Part shown: positions 19,144-24,966 of the stretch, in pieces
How the letters are laid out: each line of letters begins with the position of its first letter
Numbering within the stretch: the stretch's first letter is position 1
From: Muribaculaceae bacterium
Lineage (GTDB): Bacteria; Pseudomonadota; Alphaproteobacteria; Rs-D84
DNA: 24,966 nt
Reading direction: 5' to 3'
NCBI GenBank assembly: GCA_023665245.1
Contig: JAMPEH010000021.1
Coordinates: 1-24,966, forward strand
Position numbers and translations under genes: made by a program
Notes under the pieces: generated by a model
What the model was told of the DNA's origin: nothing
Databases searched by the model: none
The model's input: only the letters and a program-made list of their open reading frames with translations

Positions 19144-22104
19144 TTGGCCTATGACGGCACATTGCTCTTTGACACCGAATTGAATACAGACGGTTTCCAG
19201 TCGGGGGCCAACAAGCTGAATGGGATCGTCTCGGGCCTTGGGGCCTTCAAGCTGCTCGAAAAAGGTTTCCAGATGGTGACCGGCTCGGTCGACAAGGCAA
19301 TGGATCGAATTGACACGATGGACCAGTTCACCCGTGTCATGACCACCGTGACCAATTCCGCTTCGGCTACCAGCGCGGCCTTGGCTGAGACCACCGAAAT
19401 CGTTACCGGAACGGCCTATGGCCTTGACTACGCCGCGCAGGCTGTCCAGAACTTCACTTCCCGCGGCATGGAAATCGAGCGCTCGACCGATACGGTGCGG
19501 CGCTGGGGCGATGCGGTGGCTTTCTATGGCAACGGCTCGAATGCCGCCTTTGCCAGTGTTACCGATGCTCTGAGCAAGATGCAGACCAAAGGCAACGTGA
19601 CGATGGAACACATGGAAATGCTGCTTAATGCAGGCATTCCCGCCATTGAGATGTATGCGGATGCCATTGGGGTAACAGCATCGGATGTTACCACCATGAT
19701 GTCTAACGGCGAGCTGAGCGCTGCCAGTTTTATCGCCACGATGAACAATGCCATCGCAGAGGGGACAAGCAAATTCCCCTCGCTGGCAGGTGCGGCCAAG
19801 GAAGCCGGCGCAAGCTGGGGAGCTACCTGGGACAACATGAACGCCGCGATTACCCGCGGGGTGCAGGCAATTATCCTGGCGGTAGATGATACACAGGAAG
19901 CGCTTGGCCGGCCGACCATGCGGGATGCCGTCAAGAGCTTCGGCAGCACCTTTGAAAAATCGCTCAAGGCGGCGGCAGCAGTGATCCCGCCGGTGATAAA
20001 AAACCTTGACCTTCTGGCTATTGGTATAACAGGGGTCACGCTGGCGTTTGGGGCGGATAAGGCGATCAAATCGTTTGCCTTGTCGACCGAGATCGCCAAC
20101 AAGGCGCTGCTCGCCGCCGAAGCGGCCGGGCAACTTGTTATCCCTACGCTCAACGCAAAAATGGTGGCCGAGGCCCGCGCCGCCGCTGTACAAAGGTTGG
20201 GCAATGAGGCCACAGAAGAACAGATCATTGCCGAAATGGCCAGCGCCGGCGTGATCAGCGCCAAGACCCTTGCCTTAGGCGGGATGACCACCGGTCTGTC
20301 TGCTTCTACGGTCGCGTCCATGCTGCTGACCGGGGCAACCACCGCACTCGGTACGGCGATCAAAGGCCTGATGGGGCCGGTCGGCTGGGCCATTGCGGGC
20401 GGGACGCTGCTTGTTGGCGGTGCGATGGCGGTGTATAAATGGATCACAGCCGAAACAGCGGCGTATGAGGCACAGTCTGCTGCAGTGGAAGATTTGGCGA
20501 GCACTCAGCAGTCGCTGAAGCAGTCGATAGATTCCAGCGCCAAAAGCTATGCCGGCAGCATTAAGTCCATGAATGCCGGGGCGGACGCGGCGAAAAAGCT
20601 GGCTGCACAGATGCTTGAGCTTCAGAGCAAGGAAAACCAGTCTGCAGCCGATAAGGCACTGCTCGCCTCGTATGTAGAGCAGCTCAATGATCAGATGGAA
20701 GGCTTAAACCTCGTTTACGACGAGGAAAACAACCTCTTGAATCTGAACGAAGAGCAGATCAGGGATTACATTGATGCTAAGCTGCAGCTGGAGGAAAGCA
20801 ATGCTCTGGTCGAACGGCAGAACGAGCTGTATCAGGAAGAAGCGTTGTTGCTGCAGAATCTTCAGGAACTGGATGAGAAGCAGCAGGAGCTGGATGCTCA
20901 GCTTGCGGACAAATCCCTCAAACAGCAGGAATATAACGACCTGCTCGAGCAGCTGAACGAGACTCGTGCAGCCTATATCGAGCAGGAACAGTCTATCGCC
21001 GACAAAAAGGCCGAAATCGAGGCCCGAATCGGCGAGATCGATACTGCCTCTGCCCAAACCCTCATCGATAATGCCGAGGCAGTTGCCGAAGCGCAGGAGG
21101 CGGAACTGAAACGCCGGCAGGATGCGCTGGCCGCTTATACCGATGCGGCGACCGAAATGTTCGACCGGATCAATACCCAGAGCAAGGTCAGCGTCGAGGA
21201 AATGATCGCTAACCTGCAGGCCAATCAGGAGACGGTGGCCGCATGGGCGGACAATCTGGTCGAGCTTGGGCGGCGCGGACTGGACGAGGGTCTGCTGCAG
21301 CAACTGCGGGATGCTGGGCCGGAATCTGCAGCCACGGTCGCAGAGCTGGTCAGCGCCACGGATGAGCAGCTGATCACCTTGAGCGAAACCTTTGCGAACG
21401 GCGGAAATGTTGCTGCGCAGGCCTTGATGACCGAGCTGGGCCTGCCGGAAGTGGTCAATTCCGGCAGTGACATGGTGGATAGTATTGCGGTCGGCGTCAA
21501 CACCAATCCCAACCTGACCAATGCCACCATCAAGCTGATCTCGGACGCAAAGCAAGCAGGTGAAACGGCGGTTGCTGCCAACCGCTTTAACACTATCGGC
21601 ACCCAGATGATGGCCGCAATCACCGGAGCCGTGCTGGACGGCAGGTCCGGCCTCGTTGCGGCAATGGTGGGAAATATCAATGCTGCTCTGGAAGCAGCAA
21701 AGGCCGCTGCAGATATCCACTCACCTTCCCGCCGCGCCCGCAAGGAGGTCGGCCTCCCGATTTCTCAAGGTGTGGCTTTGGGTGTCGAGGACGGTACTCC
21801 ACAGATGGTTTCCAGTGCAGAGGGCGCAATGGCAGCTCTGTGGCGGGTTTTGTCTGGGGGTGCAGATCCGGGTGCTTTGGTTGGTCAGATGAAAGTTGCA
21901 GCCGTCACCAGCCAGGCGATTGCGGCGGGGCAAGCTCAAGCGGCCGGCACAGGTCTATCCAATGCCGTGATGCCGATCCGATCTGGTGATACGTACAACA
22001 CGCAGAACATCTATTTTGAAGAGCCAATGCAGGCCCCGGACGAAATCGCCCGTGCGCTGCGCATCGAACAAACCTACGGCTTGGCGGGTGATTATGATGA
22101 TTGA
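19144..22104 (+). CDS. Tail tape measure protein
   Basis: Sets tail length and is ejected ahead of DNA. 986 residues starting at TTG 19144 (M-A-Y-D-G-T-L-L-F-D-T-E-L, the usual opening; no better ATG). The N-terminal tape measure domain lies at about 45-245 (M-D-Q-F-T-R-V-M and G-N-V-T-M-E-H-M-E-M-L-L-N-A-G). Hydrophobic, Gly-rich segments at about 290-305 and 388-432 should cross or perturb the host membrane. A long coiled coil rich in Gln and Glu follows (about 475-680), then S-P-S-R-R-A-R near 865. If length scales as in other siphophages (about 0.15 nm per residue) the tail would be near 150 nm. It overlaps the Dit start. Confidence 0.92.
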   Translation: MAYDGTLLFDTELNTDGFQSGANKLNGIVSGLGAFKLLEKGFQMVTGSVDKAMDRIDTMDQFTRVMTTVTNSASATSAALAETTEIVTGTAYGLDYAAQAVQNFTSRGMEIERSTDTVRRWGDAVAFYGNGSNAAFASVTDALSKMQTKGNVTMEHMEMLLNAGIPAIEMYADAIGVTASDVTTMMSNGELSAASFIATMNNAIAEGTSKFPSLAGAAKEAGASWGATWDNMNAAITRGVQAIILAVDDTQEALGRPTMRDAVKSFGSTFEKSLKAAAAVIPPVIKNLDLLAIGITGVTLAFGADKAIKSFALSTEIANKALLAAEAAGQLVIPTLNAKMVAEARAAAVQRLGNEATEEQIIAEMASAGVISAKTLALGGMTTGLSASTVASMLLTGATTALGTAIKGLMGPVGWAIAGGTLLVGGAMAVYKWITAETAAYEAQSAAVEDLASTQQSLKQSIDSSAKSYAGSIKSMNAGADAAKKLAAQMLELQSKENQSAADKALLASYVEQLNDQMEGLNLVYDEENNLLNLNEEQIRDYIDAKLQLEESNALVERQNELYQEEALLLQNLQELDEKQQELDAQLADKSLKQQEYNDLLEQLNETRAAYIEQEQSIADKKAEIEARIGEIDTASAQTLIDNAEAVAEAQEAELKRRQDALAAYTDAATEMFDRINTQSKVSVEEMIANLQANQETVAAWADNLVELGRRGLDEGLLQQLRDAGPESAATVAELVSATDEQLITLSETFANGGNVAAQALMTELGLPEVVNSGSDMVDSIAVGVNTNPNLTNATIKLISDAKQAGETAVAANRFNTIGTQMMAAITGAVLDGRSGLVAAMVGNINAALEAAKAAADIHSPSRRARKEVGLPISQGVALGVEDGTPQMVSSAEGAMAALWRVLSGGADPGALVGQMKVAAVTSQAIAAGQAQAAGTGLSNAVMPIRSGDTYNTQNIYFEEPMQAPDEIARALRIEQTYGLAGDYDD

Positions 22105-22948
22105 AGATGTGGCAGCACGTTTTGTGCGGGATGATGGCTTAGAATTTATTGTGGATGAAACTGATTGGGGGCTGACCGGGATCGAAGGAGCGGATGCGCC
22201 AGACTACGAGATATTCACCCAGAAAAATGCGGTGACAGATGGCTCGGTGGTCACTGGAAGCCATGTCGGTGAGCGAGATCTGCAGTTAAGCGCAGCCGTT
22301 ATGGACGCCTCCAAAAATGATCAGATGCGGGCAAGAGTACTGGCCTTTTTCAACCCGAAATACACATACAAAATCTATCTGACCTATATGGGAGCCATCC
22401 GCTGGATCCAGGGCCGTCTGAAAGCACTCAAAGCACCTTCTGGTTATATCTATACACCACAGTCATTTTCTGCGTATTTCTTGTGCGAAAAAGCATATTG
22501 GCAATCAGTTGATGATTTTGGTCAGGATATTGCCGCCGTTACGCCCAAATGGGGCTGGCCATACATGGACCACCCCCTTTACGGGCGCCTGGCTGATCTT
22601 TCAAATTTTGCCCGCGAGGTCGTGTTTGAGTATGACGGTGATGTCCCGGCTGCACCCACAATAATCTTGACGGCAGACGGCGAGGTCACTGACCCGGCGA
22701 TTTTGTGCCAAGGTTCATGCATCCGAATTTTTGACACAATGATGACCGGAGACGAAATCATCATCATGACCCACCCGGCGCGTGTGACAAAAAACGGGCA
22801 GAACATTCTGAATCACGTGGATCGCACCAGCGATTTTGCGGGCATGAGAATGCAGCCCGGGAAAAACAAGGTGCGCTATGAAGCAGGGCATGGAGACAAC
22901 AACTTACACGTTGTATTGCGCTACAACAAGCAATATTTGGGGGTGTAG
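22094..22948 (+). CDS. Distal tail protein (Dit)
   Basis: The ring at the tail tip linking tube and baseplate. 284 residues from the first of two adjacent ATGs (22094, 22097), overlapping the tape measure by 11 bases; the ribosome binding site is weak (GGCGGG), consistent with coupling. The N-terminal half follows the Sipho_tail pattern: D-G-S-V-V-T-G-S-H-V-G-E-R-D-L-Q-L, then M-R-A-R-V-L-A-F-F-N-P-K, then Y-I-Y-T-P-Q-S-F. The C-terminal half is a beta-sandwich with repeated strands. From here on codon use is AT-richer than in the head genes. Confidence 0.85.
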   Translation: MMIEDVAARFVRDDGLEFIVDETDWGLTGIEGADAPDYEIFTQKNAVTDGSVVTGSHVGERDLQLSAAVMDASKNDQMRARVLAFFNPKYTYKIYLTYMGAIRWIQGRLKALKAPSGYIYTPQSFSAYFLCEKAYWQSVDDFGQDIAAVTPKWGWPYMDHPLYGRLADLSNFAREVVFEYDGDVPAAPTIILTADGEVTDPAILCQGSCIRIFDTMMTGDEIIIMTHPARVTKNGQNILNHVDRTSDFAGMRMQPGKNKVRYEAGHGDNNLHVVLRYNKQYLGV

Positions 22949-22950
22949 GG

Positions 22951-24000
22951 ATGCAGCTGCTTGCGCTGGATGCAGCTTTTGAACCGGTCGCTTATCTTGA
23001 ATATCTGAACTTGCAATGGATACGCCAATATTACAGCCCTGGACAGCACTCGGTGCAAATCCCTGCAGCAAATTATCAGCCGGAAATGCAGTACCTGTAT
23101 ACCCCAGACCGCCCCGAAACCGGAATCATCCAGAAAGCTGCACTGTCCGAGACGATCAAGGGGCGCTTTGTTCAGCTTTCGGGACATTTCCTTGAAGCAA
23201 TCCTGAATGATAAAATCGTCTGGCCAACCTATTATGCCAAAGGCAACAGCACCCCTGAAACCGTGGTTGCGATGCTGCGGCAGTACAAGGGAGATATCCC
23301 ACGGCTGAACATTGCGGAGGCACCTGCAATGTCCGGCACAGAACCCGCGATCTGGCAGGAAACCGGCGGTGCACTTGGCAGCGTAGCCTATGCCAAACTG
23401 CAGGGGGTACAGCAAAGCCTGCGCTGCCGGTATGACCATCTGAGCGGAACCATTACTGCGGAAGTCTGGCAAGGAACAGATCGCACACAGGGACAGACAC
23501 AAAATCCATTTGTGACCTTTTCTGATGGCTTTGGGAATCTGACTAAGGTCGATGCAAGCCAGGACAACAGCAATTACCGGAACTATGCAGTAGTCGCCGG
23601 CCAGGATCAGGGTGATGTGCGCAAGATTGCTTATGCTGATTTATCTGGCGGTGGGTATCATCGGGAGTTATACGTGGATGCACGAAACCAGCAATGGGAC
23701 CCCGAAAAACAAACAGAGGCCGAATATCTCGCTGCACTTCAGAGAACGGGACTTGAAAAGCTGGCGAAATATCAGATTGTCCGCAATGTGGAGATTGATG
23801 TCACAAACAGCGGATTTGTGTATTTGCAGGACTGGAATTTAGGGGATAAGGTGGATGTTATCGTGCCGGATATAGGCCTTGCCATGGAGGCCCGAATCGT
23901 AACGGTGCGGGAGGTATTCAAGGCCGGGAACCACAGTGTCGAAATCGAACTTGGAGATAAAAAACTAAGCCAGCTGGCTAAAGCGAGGATGATGGTATGA
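22951..24000 (+). CDS. Tail tip protein, Gp37-like (ReqiPepy6 type)
   Basis: 349 residues, starting two bases after Dit. The beginning (L-A-L-D-A-A-F-E-P-V-A-Y-L-E-Y-L-N-L-Q-W) and G-Q-H-S-V-Q-I-P, then R-P-E-T-G-I-I-Q-K, match the siphovirus Gp37-like family, a baseplate hub protein that replaces the larger Tal protein in this lineage. The C-terminal part (L-Q-D-W-N-L-G-D-K-V-D-V, then V-R-E-V-F-K-A-G-N-H-S-V-E-I-E-L-G) is the conserved barrel end. The stop overlaps the next start (ATGA). Confidence 0.85.
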   Translation: MQLLALDAAFEPVAYLEYLNLQWIRQYYSPGQHSVQIPAANYQPEMQYLYTPDRPETGIIQKAALSETIKGRFVQLSGHFLEAILNDKIVWPTYYAKGNSTPETVVAMLRQYKGDIPRLNIAEAPAMSGTEPAIWQETGGALGSVAYAKLQGVQQSLRCRYDHLSGTITAEVWQGTDRTQGQTQNPFVTFSDGFGNLTKVDASQDNSNYRNYAVVAGQDQGDVRKIAYADLSGGGYHRELYVDARNQQWDPEKQTEAEYLAALQRTGLEKLAKYQIVRNVEIDVTNSGFVYLQDWNLGDKVDVIVPDIGLAMEARIVTVREVFKAGNHSVEIELGDKKLSQLAKARMMV

Positions 24001-24966
24001 CAGGGTATCCTTTTACGTCGGAGTTGTCCTTTGATGAGCATGGTATGCCAATGTACGACCGGGCGGTGGACAGCAGATTTTTGCGCGCTATGCACGCGCG
24101 GTATTTTTCTGATGGGGTGTTTTACAAACCGGTTACTGCGCTGCAGGTCGGTGCGGCAGATGGTATGATTGTACAGATCTCACCGGGTGCCTGTCATATT
24201 CAGGGGGCGATGGGAATTGAGGAAAACATCTGCACCAAAGAGCTTGCCTCTGGCAACGTCTTACCGCGCATAGACACAGTGGTGGTACGGCTCGACCTGT
24301 CCAGAGCGGTACGGAATATTGTGCTTGACGTGGTCACAGGTACGCCTGCTGAAAATCCGGTTGCGCCGAATCTTACGCGGGATGATACCGTCTGGGAACT
24401 GGGGCTCGCAAATGTGTATGTAACTGCCGGAGCAACTATTGTTGCTCAAAGCGATATCACCGATACCCGAATGGATTCGGCTCGATGCGGCCTGGTTGCC
24501 GTGCCCGTGGGCACACCGGATTTTACTGCCTATTTTGTACAGCTGCAGGCGATTATGGAGGAGCACCATATTGCGGCATCAGAGCAGATTGCGCAGCTGC
24601 GGCGCGTGATCCGCGAGGTTGAAATGGGCACTGCGGCCATGCTCACGGCGGTATATGATCCCGGTCATCGCGGCGAGGATATCTTTGCAATAACTGACGC
24701 GCTGGCGGACGGGGTGCAGATCTTTGAGGCCCTGTTTCCGGCGGACGGCTGGACGCCGGAAGCGGCGGAGGGTGCCGGGGACGGCACAGAGGATGACGGC
24801 GGCCCCGCCGTATGGACCCAGACCGCCGCCTGCCCCGGCCTTTTGGCGGCGTATGACCTGGAGGCGCCCCAGGTGCCGGTGGTTGGCGTGCGGGAAACCG
24901 ACGCCGCGCTGAAGGAGGGGCTGGACGCCCTGTGCGAGGCGGGCAACTCCGGCGAGACGCTGGACG
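23997..24966 (+). CDS. Tail fibre / baseplate protein, partial (runs off the right edge)
   Basis: Open from ATG 23997 to the window end (about 323 codons, no stop). The start overlaps the previous stop (ATGA). Residues about 5-160 look like the N-terminal adaptor of Gram-positive phage fibres: S-E-L-S-F-D-E-H-G-M-P-M-Y-D-R-A-V, then G-M-I-V-Q-I-S-P-G-A-C-H-I-Q-G, then R-I-D-T-V-V-V-R-L-D-L, a common fibre motif, and S-D-I-T-D-T-R. A short helical stalk follows (about 180-210), then a GC-richer, Ala/Gly/Asp-rich segment from about 24680 that may begin the host-recognition part. Receptor binding is inferred. Confidence 0.75.
   Translation, partial: MTGYPFTSELSFDEHGMPMYDRAVDSRFLRAMHARYFSDGVFYKPVTALQVGAADGMIVQISPGACHIQGAMGIEENICTKELASGNVLPRIDTVVVRLDLSRAVRNIVLDVVTGTPAENPVAPNLTRDDTVWELGLANVYVTAGATIVAQSDITDTRMDSARCGLVAVPVGTPDFTAYFVQLQAIMEEHHIAASEQIAQLRRVIREVEMGTAAMLTAVYDPGHRGEDIFAITDALADGVQIFEALFPADGWTPEAAEGAGDGTEDDGGPAVWTQTAACPGLLAAYDLEAPQVPVVGVRETDAALKEGLDALCEAGNSGETLD

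Noticed and set aside
18409..20193. Long minus-strand open frame (594 codons) opposite Gp15 and the tape measure
   Set aside because: A shadow of codon bias in the + strand tail genes; no start signal or recognisable domain.
20449..20463. Match to GCCGAAACAG inside the tape measure gene
   Set aside because: Only the first ten bases match the repeat element; no hairpins follow, so it is coincidental coding sequence.

Overview
The window is most of an integrated transposable (Mu-like) phage, read left to right on the + strand. The GC-rich coding, the strong GGAGG-type ribosome binding sites and a Gram-positive-type siphophage head and tail suggest a host in the Clostridia, most likely a gut Oscillospiraceae (Faecalibacterium-like). 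That host assignment is an inference from gene families, not a database match. Neither phage end is present: the repressor side lies left of base 1, and the tail fibre gene runs off the right edge.

Layout. Bases 1-2793 are the early accessory region. It has small genes of mostly unknown function (two likely membrane microproteins, one DUF551-type protein), one AT-rich gene on the minus strand, and four copies of a two-hairpin repeat of about 65-70 bp, each just before a gene start. Bases 2794-7197 hold the Mu-type transposition and regulation block in Mu order: transposase A, target-capture ATPase B, Gam, GemA (gp16) and the middle activator Mor. Bases 7198-7297 hold a terminator and a possible promoter. 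Bases 7298-8563 match Mu gp25, gp26 and gp27 in order. A NusG paralogue follows (8560-9114), then a 210-base leader with a strong hairpin and terminators. From 9325 the structural genes switch to the A118/SPP1-like siphophage type: small and large terminase, portal, minor capsid protein, scaffold, major capsid, connector proteins, tail terminator, tail tube, chaperones, tape measure, Dit, Gp37-like protein and fibre. No lysis, sheath or integrase gene is visible.

How it works together. A and B carry out replicative transposition. Gam protects DNA ends, and Mor should switch on the next stage. The NusG paralogue lies immediately upstream of terminators that would block the structural genes, and more strong terminators lie inside the structural operon (14250-14328), so processive antitermination is the likely late switch.

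The most unusual gene is the minor capsid protein at 12313-14055. Its C-terminus is a zinc metallopeptidase-like domain (HEYGH plus a downstream Glu) resembling anthrax lethal factor, encoded in AT-richer DNA and overlapped by a 70-residue gene that could be its immunity partner. This looks like a phage-particle-borne polymorphic toxin. No stretch over 300 bases lacks a gene; the longest gaps are 9115-9324 and 14252-14431, both rich in hairpins.
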